64,000 nucleotides of DNA, taken from CBDFKQ01 sp965248855. Its GTDB lineage: Bacteria > Bacteroidota > Bacteroidia > Cytophagales > 172606-1. The DNA is taken from the NCBI GenBank assembly GCA_965248855.1, contig CBDFKQ010000011.1, forward strand, positions 372,001-436,000, read 5' to 3'. Every line of letters begins with the position of its first letter. Positions within the stretch are counted from its first letter, which is position 1. The translations under genes and the position numbers were made by a program. Of the stretch, positions 56,201-64,000 are shown in pieces. Under the pieces are notes generated by a model. The model was not told where the DNA came from. It saw only the letters and a program-made list of their open reading frames with translations, and did no database searches.

Positions 56201-57433
56201 GTGGAGCAAACAGAAATATTAATCGAAAGGGCGAGGTCGCTCGTTAACCTCCGCAGGCTTGATCAGGCAGTTTCCGAATTAAAAAAAATATTAGCATTCG
56301 ATCCGGAGAACATTGATGCCATATTATTAATAACCGGTTGCTATTTGGATTTAAATGAAAATACAAAAGCAATTGTTTATGCCGACGAATTATTAAGGAT
56401 TATACCTGATTTTAGTGTTGCCTGTTATTATAAAGCCATTTGTTTGGATAGGTTAAAAAAATCAGAAGAGTCCGAAAAATTTATTATCCGGGCCATACAA
56501 ATCGATCCATACGACGCAGATTATTTTGGATTTTTATCCGGATTGTATATAGACAGGCATAAATGGGATGTTGGATTAAAATATGCTGATCAAGGATTAC
56601 AAATTGACCCTGAAAACAGAGTTTGTTTAAATCATCGCACGCTTTGCTTAACAAAATTAAATCGTAAATCCGAATTAATTTCCAGTATTGAAAACACTCT
56701 TCAGGCTAACCCATATGACGCATATACTCATTCGAATGTAGGTTGGGCAAAGTTAGAAAATGGTAACCATAAAGAGGCAAAAGAACATTTTGCTGAAGCA
56801 TTAAGGATAAATCCAAATTCTGAAAATGCCAGGTTAGGAATGGTTGAAGCAATAAAAGCTAAAAATTTTATCTATAAACTTTTTCTCGATTATAGTTTTT
56901 GGATCAGTAAGCAACAGGGAAGGGTTCAATGGCTTTTTATAATCGGTTTCTTTTTTCTCACCCGCCTGATTGGGGGCTTGGCTAAAGATTATCCTATCCT
57001 AAATCCAATAATAATTTTCATCGTGTTTGTACTTTATCTTTCATGGATAATAAATCCACTTTCAAACAGTGTTTTATTTTTAGATAAATTGGGAAGATAT
57101 GCTTTAAAGAAGGATGAAAAAATTGCAGCATTAATAGTAAGTACAGGATTATTTATTGGAATTATTTTACTTGTTTTTACTTTTTTAAGAGGTGAAATCT
57201 ATTTAACCTTTGCCATTTTCGTACTGACAATTATTATCCCTTTATCTAAATATTTTGAATTACCGGATTATAAAAGAAGTAACCTGATTAAAATTTATAC
57301 AATAGCATTAGCCATTGTAGGTTTAGGCGAAGCGTTTTATTCTATTGGAAGAACTGATGAAACCGTTGGGATCTATTTATTCGGGTTTATAGGATATCAA
57401 TGGTTGTATAATTATGTTATAACCAAAAAATAA
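56201..57433 (+). CDS. TPR-containing membrane protein
   Basis: 410 aa. GTG start at 56201 (MEQTEILIERARSLVNL). Residues about 1-215 are tandem TPRs (for example LDQAVSELKKILAFDPENID; KEAKEHFAEALRINPNSENA). The C-terminal half has five hydrophobic segments (about 245-265, 268-290, 305-330, 335-352 and 365-385), so it is an inner-membrane protein with a cytoplasmic TPR domain. Similar proteins are frequent in Bacteroidota; role unknown. Confidence 0.82.
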   Translation: MEQTEILIERARSLVNLRRLDQAVSELKKILAFDPENIDAILLITGCYLDLNENTKAIVYADELLRIIPDFSVACYYKAICLDRLKKSEESEKFIIRAIQIDPYDADYFGFLSGLYIDRHKWDVGLKYADQGLQIDPENRVCLNHRTLCLTKLNRKSELISSIENTLQANPYDAYTHSNVGWAKLENGNHKEAKEHFAEALRINPNSENARLGMVEAIKAKNFIYKLFLDYSFWISKQQGRVQWLFIIGFFFLTRLIGGLAKDYPILNPIIIFIVFVLYLSWIINPLSNSVLFLDKLGRYALKKDEKIAALIVSTGLFIGIILLVFTFLRGEIYLTFAIFVLTIIIPLSKYFELPDYKRSNLIKIYTIALAIVGLGEAFYSIGRTDETVGIYLFGFIGYQWLYNYVITKK

Positions 57434-57439
57434 GTATTT

Positions 57440-57832
57440 TTAAATGTTCCTGCCTATCCAAAAACCTATTATAATAATTATAAAAATTATTTTTGCCATG
57501 TTTCCAAAAGCAATTTTATGAATATAATGATATCGTTTTTTCAATAATGTATTTTCAAAAAGTGCCCAGACACTTAGATAAGGTAAAGAACAAACCAAAA
57601 GAGAATTGTACTGAAAAGCTTCTGGAAGTTGAAAATGCAATAAACTATAAATTGCTCTTTGTCCGCCGCAGCCGGGGCATTGCAAACCGGTAATTTGTTT
57701 AAAGGCGCAAGAAGGAAAAAAATGATAATGTGAGGGGTTGAAATTATAATAAACAATTACAACTGCAGCCATCACTACAGTTGTAATTGTTTTAGTTATG
57801 TTTACTTTTAAAAAAGAAGGGCTTATTTTCAA
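57440..57832 (-). CDS. DUF2752 membrane protein
   Basis: 130 aa. The DUF2752 core is FPSCAFKQITGLQCPGCGGQR (about residues 39-59), with the conserved CPxCG pair, between hydrophobic helices. Last gene of a minus-strand group with two RDD proteins; such grouping is common in Bacteroidota. Function unknown; the paired Cys may bind metal or be redox-active. Confidence 0.88.
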   Translation of the reverse strand: MKISPSFLKVNITKTITTVVMAAVVIVYYNFNPSHYHFFPSCAFKQITGLQCPGCGGQRAIYSLLHFQLPEAFQYNSLLVCSLPYLSVWALFENTLLKKRYHYIHKIAFGNMAKIIFIIIIIGFWIGRNI

Positions 57833-57845
57833 TTGAATACTCTTT

Positions 57846-58328
57846 TTAACTTTTAACTACCAAAGTACTGGCAACCATATCGTGAAGCGCTTGTCTTTTT
57901 TCTGTAAAAAGCGCTACAATATAACCAATGGCACATATAGGGGCGCTTATTAAAACTTTAAAAGCACTCCTTCCCAGAGCATTGGCAAAAGAAATTCTTT
58001 CACCATTTAAACTTATAACTTTTATTCCCATTGCTCTTTTACCTAGAGAAGCCTGATTGGCCGAACTCTCAAAATAAGAATAATAAAGGATTTGAACACC
58101 ATAAATAACAATTATCATACTTGAATAACCGGCCATTATAGCGGCAATATTCATTGAAGAAGCTGCATTTGATAAAGATGAAGCTGCACCAACTCCTAAT
58201 ACAATAAGTATAATACTTACCGGTATACCCACAATAAGCCCATCTATTATTAAAGCTACAAATCTTGAACCTACAGTAGCATAGTTAAAAGAAGGCGGTG
58301 TTGCAAAAACAGTTGAAGTTGTTTCCAT
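57846..58328 (-). CDS. RDD family membrane protein
   Basis: 160 aa. RDD core at the start of the first helix: VGSRFVALIIDGLIVGIP (R...D), then the second half QASLGKRAMGIKVISLNGERISF with conserved Lys/Gly. Three predicted helices. 13 nt before the DUF2752 gene. Role not known; some RDD proteins act as Na+/H+ antiporters. Confidence 0.88.
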   Translation of the reverse strand: METTSTVFATPPSFNYATVGSRFVALIIDGLIVGIPVSIILIVLGVGAASSLSNAASSMNIAAIMAGYSSMIIVIYGVQILYYSYFESSANQASLGKRAMGIKVISLNGERISFANALGRSAFKVLISAPICAIGYIVALFTEKRQALHDMVASTLVVKS

Positions 58329-58372
58329 TGAAAAGGTTTGTTATAAGGTTAAGAAATAGTAAAGTTTTTATT

Positions 58373-58768
58373 TTAAGATATTTTTATAACTTTTGTTCCT
58401 GCCCAGGTATCACCCAAGCGTTTACCATCTTTTGGTCCGATTAATCCTAAAATTAATAAGGCGTCATAAAATGGTATAAATAATGAAACATTTCTGGTTG
58501 CACTGGCTGCATAATCACCTTTTATAGAAAGACCTGTAGCTTCTTTTATAACTTTCAACTTCATTACATTTTTACCAATACTTTGTCCGTCAAAAAATGG
58601 AAGAGCATCTCTTAGCAGATAATAAGCCAAATAAACTAAATAACCCAGTGGTCCAATAAAAGGTATAAAGCCGATAATTATCATTGCAACTCCTGCAATT
58701 AAACCATCAATAAAAAGAGCAATAAAACGGTCGCCCGGCGACGGTGTGGTGTGGATAAGGTTTTCCAT
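58373..58768 (-). CDS. RDD family membrane protein
   Basis: 131 aa. RDD motif in PGDRFIALFIDGLIAGVAM, later GQSIGKNVMKLKVIKEATG. Smaller than its neighbour, with which it shares the domain but not close identity. First gene of the three-gene minus-strand group. Confidence 0.87.
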   Translation of the reverse strand: MENLIHTTPSPGDRFIALFIDGLIAGVAMIIIGFIPFIGPLGYLVYLAYYLLRDALPFFDGQSIGKNVMKLKVIKEATGLSIKGDYAASATRNVSLFIPFYDALLILGLIGPKDGKRLGDTWAGTKVIKIS

Positions 58769-59024
58769 AAAAAAAGTTTTTTAGATTAAGGTAAATTTAA
58801 TTGGTCAATATGAGTATTTTAAAATCTAATTCAAAAATTGAATTCAGTAAATATGTTTAAAATATTTTTTATTTAATATTTATTTGCCAAATAATACAAT
58901 AATTCGTTAAAAAATTTAATTTTACTCTATCAATTATTTTTAATGAAATAAAATATCGAAAGTAACTTATTCATTATTTCATTTTTGATTCTATTTTTCA
59001 CTTAAGCCACGAAAAATTATTTTT

Positions 59025-60455
59025 ATGAATTTAGATGATAATGATTTTGAAAATGTTTCTCGAAGAGATTTTATCAAAAAATCCTCCATCGGTATTGGGG
59101 CTTTTTTGATTGTTCCACGCCATGTTTTAGGCAAGGGTTTTATTGCTCCCAGTGATAAGTTAAATATTGCTGCTGTTGGGCTTGGTGGAAAAGGAACATC
59201 CAATATTTTTCCATCCTGGAATAATGGAACAGATAATATTGCTGCTCTTTGCGATGTAGATGACAGGATGAGTAAAAAGGTAAGGGATCAATTTCCAAAA
59301 GCACCTTATTATAAAGATTATAGAGTAATGTTAGAAAAAGAGAAAAAAAATATTGATGCTGTAATTGTTTCAACCCCCGATCACATGCATGCAGTTATAG
59401 CTATGGCGGCCATGCAATTAAAGAAACATGTGTATGTGGAGAAACCATTAACTCACGATATTTATGAAGCAAGAATGCTAACAGAGGCTGCAAAAAAACA
59501 TAAGGTAATCACCCAAATGGGCAACCAAGGTTCTTCCGGAGAAGGAATAAGATTAATTCAGGAATGGTATAATGCAGGTTTAATAGGTGAAGTTAAAGAA
59601 GTTTATACTTGGACAAACCGCCCAATATGGCCTCAGGGTTTACCAAGGCTTGAAGGTAACTACCCTGTACCGGCAGAATTAGATTTTAATTTATGGTTAG
59701 GTACTGCACCAAAAAGAGAATTTCACCCAATGCTTTTACCATTTAAATGGCGTGGATGGTGGGATTATGGTACAGGTGCATTAGGGGATATGGCTTGTCA
59801 TATCATTGATGTTCCTTTTAAAGTTTTAGGCTTGGGTTATCCTAATGAAGTGGAAGCGAGTGTTGTTCAATCATATGTTGATGATTTTAAAGCCGGTTAT
59901 TTTCCTGATAGCTGCCCACCGGCTTCTAAAATTAAATTTAATTTTCCGGGCAAAAATGGAAAAGCTGATGTAAAAGTTATCTGGCTTGATGGTGGAATAT
60001 TACCTGATATCCCTGAAGAATTAGGGTTGGAAGAATCTTTGCAGGATAATGGAGTTTTATTAATTGGATCAAAAGGCAAAATATTGTGTGGTGTTTATGG
60101 CATGAACCCCACTTTACTTCCAAGAAAGTTAATGAAAGAGGTAACACTGCCTCCTCCAACTATCGCCAGAGTTGAAAAAGGAGATGCAGGGCATAATCAA
60201 CAGTGGGTAAAAGCATGTAAGGAAGGTTATGGAAAAGGATTTACAAGTTCACCATTCGATTATTCAGGCCCGTTAACAGAAGCAGTTTTAATGGGAAACC
60301 TGGCAGTAAGAAGTTTTAATTTGAAAATTAATGATAAGTTTCCCGGAAGAAAAAAATTGTTGTGGGATGGCAATAATATGAAAATTACCAATTTCGACGA
60401 AGCCAATCAATATATTAAGCGAACATATCGTGAAGGTTGGAGCTTGGGAGTTTAA
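59025..60455 (+). CDS. Gfo/Idh/MocA family oxidoreductase with Tat signal
   Basis: 476 aa. Twin-arginine signal (SRRDFIKKSSIGIGAFLIV) at residues 12-30, so exported folded to the periplasm. NAD(P)-binding domain starts NIAAVGLGGKGTSN, followed by ALCDVDD and the family signature EKPLTHDIYEA with catalytic Lys (about residue 141). Large insertions toward the C-terminus are typical of the exported sugar oxidoreductases of Bacteroidota and Planctomycetes. Substrate unknown, probably a sugar or polyol. Monocistronic. Confidence 0.92.
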   Translation: MNLDDNDFENVSRRDFIKKSSIGIGAFLIVPRHVLGKGFIAPSDKLNIAAVGLGGKGTSNIFPSWNNGTDNIAALCDVDDRMSKKVRDQFPKAPYYKDYRVMLEKEKKNIDAVIVSTPDHMHAVIAMAAMQLKKHVYVEKPLTHDIYEARMLTEAAKKHKVITQMGNQGSSGEGIRLIQEWYNAGLIGEVKEVYTWTNRPIWPQGLPRLEGNYPVPAELDFNLWLGTAPKREFHPMLLPFKWRGWWDYGTGALGDMACHIIDVPFKVLGLGYPNEVEASVVQSYVDDFKAGYFPDSCPPASKIKFNFPGKNGKADVKVIWLDGGILPDIPEELGLEESLQDNGVLLIGSKGKILCGVYGMNPTLLPRKLMKEVTLPPPTIARVEKGDAGHNQQWVKACKEGYGKGFTSSPFDYSGPLTEAVLMGNLAVRSFNLKINDKFPGRKKLLWDGNNMKITNFDEANQYIKRTYREGWSLGV

Positions 60456-60695
60456 TATCAGAATATCTGAGAAAAAAACAATTACCGAAAAACTGATTGG
60501 TTAAGTAAAAAATACTATTTACTTATGTGGTTGAATACGGATTTCAGTAAATCTAATCTACTGTTAATGGGATGAAAAACTGCGATCAACATTTGCTTTT
60601 CTTAACTTGGTAAAAGGTCTTTCAAATTATTATTAACGGAGAAAATAAATAATAAAGATGTTTATTTTTTGAAGGAGAAATTTAAATTTAAAATT

Positions 60696-61508
60696 TTACA
60701 AATATTTTTCAATACAATTTTTCATTTCAATTTGAATCTTTTTTGCTTCTTCCGATGCTTTGATGGTAAAATCTTTTTCTGATGATGCATAAATAATTGA
60801 ACGTGATGCATTCACTAATAAACCAACCTGCTTATTCATTCCATACATGGCAACTTTTTGTAAATCACCGCCTTGTGAACCAACGCCCGGAACTAATAAA
60901 AAATGATCAGGAATCAATTTTCTGATTTCTTGTAAGGTTTCTGCCTGTGTGGCCCCGACAACATACATCATTTTTTCATTATCTGCCCATTCAAGAGATT
61001 TTTTAAGTATCAGTTCAAAATATTTTTGTCCGTTGTTTTCAATCTTTTGAAAATCTTCAGCTCCGGGGTTGGAGGTAAGTATTAATAATATAACCCATTT
61101 ATTTTCGTATGATAAAAATGGAACAACAGAGTCATTTCCCATATAGGGTGCAACCGTTATCGCATCAGCATTCATTTCTTCAAAAAAAGCACGTGCATAC
61201 AAGCCTGAAGTGTTCCCTATATCACCGCGTTTTGCATCGGCAATTTTAAAAAATTCTTTGGGAATGTATTCAAAAGTTTTTTGCATGCTTTCCCAGCCTT
61301 TTGATCCATGCGCTTCATAAAAAGCAGAATTAGGTTTATACGCAACACAATAATCGGCAGTTGCATCGATTATGTATTTATTAAAATCGAAAAGGGGATC
61401 GGAAGATTTTTTTAAATGGGACGGAATTTTGTTGATATCGGTATCCAAACCGACACATAAAAAAGAATTTTTCTTTTTGATTTGCTCAAAAATTTCCTGT
61501 TTCGTCAT
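60696..61508 (-). CDS. pyrF: Orotidine 5'-phosphate decarboxylase (type 2)
   Basis: Last step of UMP synthesis: decarboxylates OMP. 270 aa. Seen: FLCVGLDTDINKIPSHL at the start, catalytic DAKRGDIGNTS (about residue 88), and the phosphate-binding LVPGVGSQGGD (about 207). The subgroup-2 length and motifs fit. Monocistronic. High confidence. Confidence 0.96.
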   Translation of the reverse strand: MTKQEIFEQIKKKNSFLCVGLDTDINKIPSHLKKSSDPLFDFNKYIIDATADYCVAYKPNSAFYEAHGSKGWESMQKTFEYIPKEFFKIADAKRGDIGNTSGLYARAFFEEMNADAITVAPYMGNDSVVPFLSYENKWVILLILTSNPGAEDFQKIENNGQKYFELILKKSLEWADNEKMMYVVGATQAETLQEIRKLIPDHFLLVPGVGSQGGDLQKVAMYGMNKQVGLLVNASRSIIYASSEKDFTIKASEEAKKIQIEMKNCIEKYL

Positions 61509-61569
61509 AATTTTTAAAAAATATGACGCAATTTGCTAATGATTTATTGAAAGTCAAAAAATAAAAGCC

Positions 61570-61595
61570 CTGTAACCGTTTCAAAACGATTACAG
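61570..61595 (-). terminator. Hairpin after the peroxiredoxin gene
   Basis: CTGTAA-C-CGTTT pairs with AAACG-A-TTACAG (one mismatch). On the minus strand it is followed by a T-rich stretch. Fifteen bases past the peroxiredoxin stop. Confidence 0.7.
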
Positions 61596-61609
61596 AGGAA
61601 ATACTTATA

Positions 61610-62083
61610 CTAATTTAAGCCTGACAAAACGCTTTTAATTGCCTCAAAATTTGGCATTTCCTTTGGTGAAGGTAAATCTTCAGCGTGTTGGATAACACCG
61701 GTTTTGTCAATTACAAACGAAGCCCTGTGAGATACACCTTTCATCCCAAAAGCAGGGAACTCTTCATATAAAACTCCAAATGCTCTCGAAACTTCTTTAT
61801 TAAAATCCGATAATAAAGGAAAGTTATATTTTTCTGATTCTTTAAATTTATCAAGTACAAATAAAGAGTCAACAGAAATACCTATAACATCCGCATTCAA
61901 TTTCTCATAATCTTTATAATTATCTCTGATGTTACACAATTCGGTAGTACATACACTTGTAAAAGCCAAAGGAAAAAACAGGACAACTAAATTTTTTCCT
62001 TTATAATCATTAAGTGAAACTTCTTTTTTATCGGAACTGAATAATTTAAATTCAGGAGCATTATCACCTTTTTTTAACGACAT
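61610..62083 (-). CDS. Peroxiredoxin (AhpC/TSA, AhpE/BCP-like)
   Basis: Thiol peroxidase of 157 aa. Peroxidatic Cys in FPLAFTSVCTTELC (about residue 45), where the second Cys, five residues later, is the candidate resolving Cys. Fold markers DNAPEFKLFSSDKKEVSL and the C-terminal RASFVIDKTGVIQH are normal. Reductant unknown. Monocistronic. Confidence 0.93.
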   Translation of the reverse strand: MSLKKGDNAPEFKLFSSDKKEVSLNDYKGKNLVVLFFPLAFTSVCTTELCNIRDNYKDYEKLNADVIGISVDSLFVLDKFKESEKYNFPLLSDFNKEVSRAFGVLYEEFPAFGMKGVSHRASFVIDKTGVIQHAEDLPSPKEMPNFEAIKSVLSGLN

Positions 62084-62260
62084 ATTATTTGAGTTTTAGT
62101 ATTAAAATGACTTTGTTTAAACAAATAATGCAAAAATATTTTTATATTTTATAATTATTGATTGATGTTATGCAAATTTGATTTTTTTACAATTTGGCGT
62201 TTGTAATTATTAATCATTAATTGCTTGAATGAATTTTTTAATTTAAAGATTGCTTTTAAA

Positions 62261-62292
62261 TTATTAATATACTGATATTGATATATTGATAT
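62261..62292. repeat. Copy E of the 32-bp near-palindromic intergenic element (inverted)
   Basis: Read on the minus strand: ATATCAAT, core ATCAATATC, then TTAATAA. It aligns with the copies at 3113, 20990, 28059 and 46639; this one has the weakest left end. Confidence 0.7.
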
Positions 62293-62361
62293 TTATTATT
62301 TTTTCATTTTCTTTCCGGCTTAGATATTTTCTTTATCCATGATTTAAACGTGATTTTTAAA

Positions 62362-62410
62362 ATTAAAAAAAGTGATTAAAAGTTGGGATTACCCCCAACT
62401 TTTAATCACT
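62362..62410 (-). terminator. Terminator after the right-edge T9SS gene
   Basis: Arms 62371-62387 and 62394-62410 (AGTGATTAAAAGTTGGG and its complement) pair over 17 bp; on the minus strand a U-tract follows. Confidence 0.85.
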
Positions 62411-62453
62411 TACACAGTTCATGAGACACTGTCTTTAAAAATAAGAACAGAAA

Positions 62454-64000
62454 TTAATGTTGAATAAAAATTCTTTTTGTAACAGAATTTTCACCTTCTA
62501 TTTTAACGTAATAAAAACCATTTTGCATTTTGTTTACCGGAATATTTACTTTACCGTTTTCAAACTTACCCGACCAAACCGGCTTGTTGTTACTGTCATA
62601 TATTTTTACATTGTTATTGATGTGTATAATAATATCATTTTCGCTTAATTCATCTGAAGCCTGCATTTGAACCGCATCGGTTGAAGCTGTACTTTTTGTT
62701 GCGGTTTGAGGGATAGATATTGCAGTAATGGTCATTTGTTGGTCAGCCGGATTTGGATAAGCTTTCATAGCAAAACTTCCACATCTTGTATTGTAAGAAT
62801 TTACAACAGGTGAAGAACTACCTGTTCCACATGAGTTGCTGATTGACAACAGTAATACTGCAACGCTGGAGGAACTTGAACTACCGGTTTGAATTTGTAT
62901 TTGAGAAGTCCCCTGACCCGACACAATGGTTGCATTTTGAACTAACCAAGTATAAGTTAGTGGTGTTCCTTTGTTTACATTGGCAGTTGCACCAAAAGAA
63001 TATGATGAATTAGGGCATAAACTAGAAGATGCCGGGCCGGTTACTGTAAAATCATTAGGGTAATAAAGTTGACCAACATGGTCAATATAACCGGGTAGGA
63101 CAACAAACTCACCGCAATTACCGGTAATATTAACAGTAACTTCACCGGTATTAGTTGCGGTTAAAGTGATTTGATTAGTTCCCGCACCCGAGGTAATAGT
63201 AGCCCCGGATGGAATTTGCCAGTTATAAGTAATACCTGCACCTAAGTTAGGGACAGAAAAAGTATATGATGTATTAGAGCAACTACTGCCATTAACGCTT
63301 TTAGTTACTGATAAATTTATACGTGGTTTTTGCGGGATACCCCTTATTTCATTAAGAGCATAATTAGCACCTTCAGGTGATAAAAAAACATGTTCCTCAT
63401 TAACCTGTGGAGCAAAATAGGAATCAAAAGGAATATCACCGGTACAAACTAAAGGTTTAGAGCTTAAATTCTCACCAAAATCGCCAATATTAGTTTTATT
63501 GTTCCATTTAAATGCTAAAGAACTTTTTGTTGGAATAAAACAATGATTAGGAAATACTGGTCCAACGTTTTGTGACGTTGTTATAAACCCGAATGAATGT
63601 GTAACACTTGGTATCTTGATAGCAATTTGATTTGTAGCATCTGTTGTGCTCCCCGGACTGATATCATAGCTAATAGTATTTGAAGGATCGTGTGTATTGG
63701 TTTCATCATGTTTATTTGTATAAGCACCAAAAAAGACCCTATTATTAGCTCCATAATTCCCCGTAAAGTTAATAACTGCTTGAGCTACAATAATTGTATT
63801 ACCACAAAATATTTTAGGTCCGAAAAAACCGAATAACTTATTACAAATTCTTAATCTGCTTTCAAAGTTTAATATAGTTTGACCACCTATTCCTGTAGTT
63901 ATGCCTTTTAGATTTCCATTGATAAGAGCAACTTTTCGCAATTGTATAGGAAAGCCAAAATTAGTACCGGGGTTTATGCCATTATTTTCTAATCTATTTA
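62454..64000 (-). CDS. T9SS-secreted protein with PKD/Ig-like domains, 5'-truncated by the window edge
   Basis: C-terminal 515 or so residues. The frame is open to position 64000, so the start lies outside the window; a TTG at 63941 is only an internal codon. The N-terminal visible part (about 180 aa) resembles a chitobiase/gliding-motility-type beta region (ALINGNLKGITTGIGGQTI). Two PKD-like units follow (SYTFSVPNLGAGITYNWQIP; SYSFGATANVNKGTPLTYTW), then a T9SS type A sorting domain (AYPNPADQQMTI to RIFIQH). Secreted or surface-attached; function unknown. Confidence 0.87.
   Translation of the reverse strand, partial: NRLENNGINPGTNFGFPIQLRKVALINGNLKGITTGIGGQTILNFESRLRICNKLFGFFGPKIFCGNTIIVAQAVINFTGNYGANNRVFFGAYTNKHDETNTHDPSNTISYDISPGSTTDATNQIAIKIPSVTHSFGFITTSQNVGPVFPNHCFIPTKSSLAFKWNNKTNIGDFGENLSSKPLVCTGDIPFDSYFAPQVNEEHVFLSPEGANYALNEIRGIPQKPRINLSVTKSVNGSSCSNTSYTFSVPNLGAGITYNWQIPSGATITSGAGTNQITLTATNTGEVTVNITGNCGEFVVLPGYIDHVGQLYYPNDFTVTGPASSSLCPNSSYSFGATANVNKGTPLTYTWLVQNATIVSGQGTSQIQIQTGSSSSSSVAVLLLSISNSCGTGSSSPVVNSYNTRCGSFAMKAYPNPADQQMTITAISIPQTATKSTASTDAVQMQASDELSENDIIIHINNNVKIYDSNNKPVWSGKFENGKVNIPVNKMQNGFYYVKIEGENSVTKRIFIQH

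Larger units (their letters stand above)
62084..62453. other. Gap between peroxiredoxin and the T9SS gene
   Basis: About 370 bp. Holds copy E of the 32-bp element and a terminator for the T9SS gene. The peroxiredoxin promoter must lie at the low end. No gene seen. Confidence 0.55.

Noticed and set aside
1..64000. tRNA, rRNA, riboswitch or integrase genes
   Set aside because: No convincing cloverleaf, rRNA segment, known riboswitch core or recombinase motif was seen in any intergenic region by eye. A dedicated scan could still find a weak one.

Overview
The window looks like chromosomal DNA of a low-GC (roughly one third GC) member of the Bacteroidota, most likely a Chitinophagaceae or Sphingobacteriales-type bacterium. 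The evidence is several secreted proteins ending in type IX secretion (T9SS, Por) sorting domains, a TonB-dependent receptor with an N-terminal carboxypeptidase-regulatory-like domain, SPKD/Ig-like repeat proteins, -7 elements of the form TAnnTTTG, weak Shine-Dalgarno signals, and families typical of the phylum (DUF4159, 7TMR-DISM kinase, fused YncE/phosphoesterase). I found no rRNA, tRNA, transposase gene or CRISPR array.

Layout. 1-5.2 kb: the end of a sensor kinase, rsmE, a DUF4159 protein, an acyl-CoA desaturase, bioB and a threonine/serine dehydratase, all on +. 5.3-16.2 kb: one giant T9SS surface protein on - (about 3,620 aa) containing a nearly perfect 1,134-bp tandem repeat. 16.5-29 kb: a membrane patatin, lepA, a lipid A acyltransferase with a fatty-acid desaturase, then a compact five-gene mini fatty-acid-synthase operon on - (enoyl reductase-like SDR, dehydratase, ketosynthase, ACP, phosphopantetheinyl transferase), a DUF962/Mpo1-like protein and a Dps. 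28.7-30 kb: an orphan phage-like regulatory switch, an S24/CI-like repressor divergent from two tiny genes. 30-35.1 kb: an iron-type operon on - (TonB receptor, imelysin, di-haem oxidoreductase); the receptor is broken by two single-base homopolymer insertions, and two similar palindromes lie in its promoter region. 35.2-46.6 kb: an M42 peptidase, a compositionally distinct DHFR-like gene between two hairpins, a small secreted basic protein, a 992-aa TPR protein, a YncE/phosphoesterase fusion, a SUKH (SMI1/KNR4) gene flanked by copies of one repeat, and an AAA/DUF4143 ATPase preceded by three direct repeats at exact 33-bp period. 47-55.1 kb: two large paralogous T9SS proteins with almost identical 1.56-kb 3' halves. 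55.4-64 kb: housekeeping and membrane genes (SDR, TPR-membrane protein, DUF2752, two RDD proteins, Gfo/Idh/MocA oxidoreductase, pyrF, peroxiredoxin) and the C-terminal part of another T9SS protein running off the right edge.

Most unusual observations. (1) A sequence meeting all base-pairing and core requirements of a type III hammerhead self-cleaving ribozyme at 46951-47005, ending 23 nt before the start codon of the first large T9SS paralog. (2) A 32-bp, nearly palindromic intergenic element sharing the core ATCAATATC, present five times (3113, 20990, 28059, 46639, 62261), never inside a gene. (3) The 33-bp-period triple repeat upstream of the DUF4143 ATPase, which probably gives a leaderless or nearly leaderless transcript. 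(4) The SUKH gene that looks like a cassette between repeat copies. (5) The mini-FAS operon with divergent active-site motifs.

All functional assignments come from reading motifs by eye; no database search or folding program was run. Residue positions are approximate.
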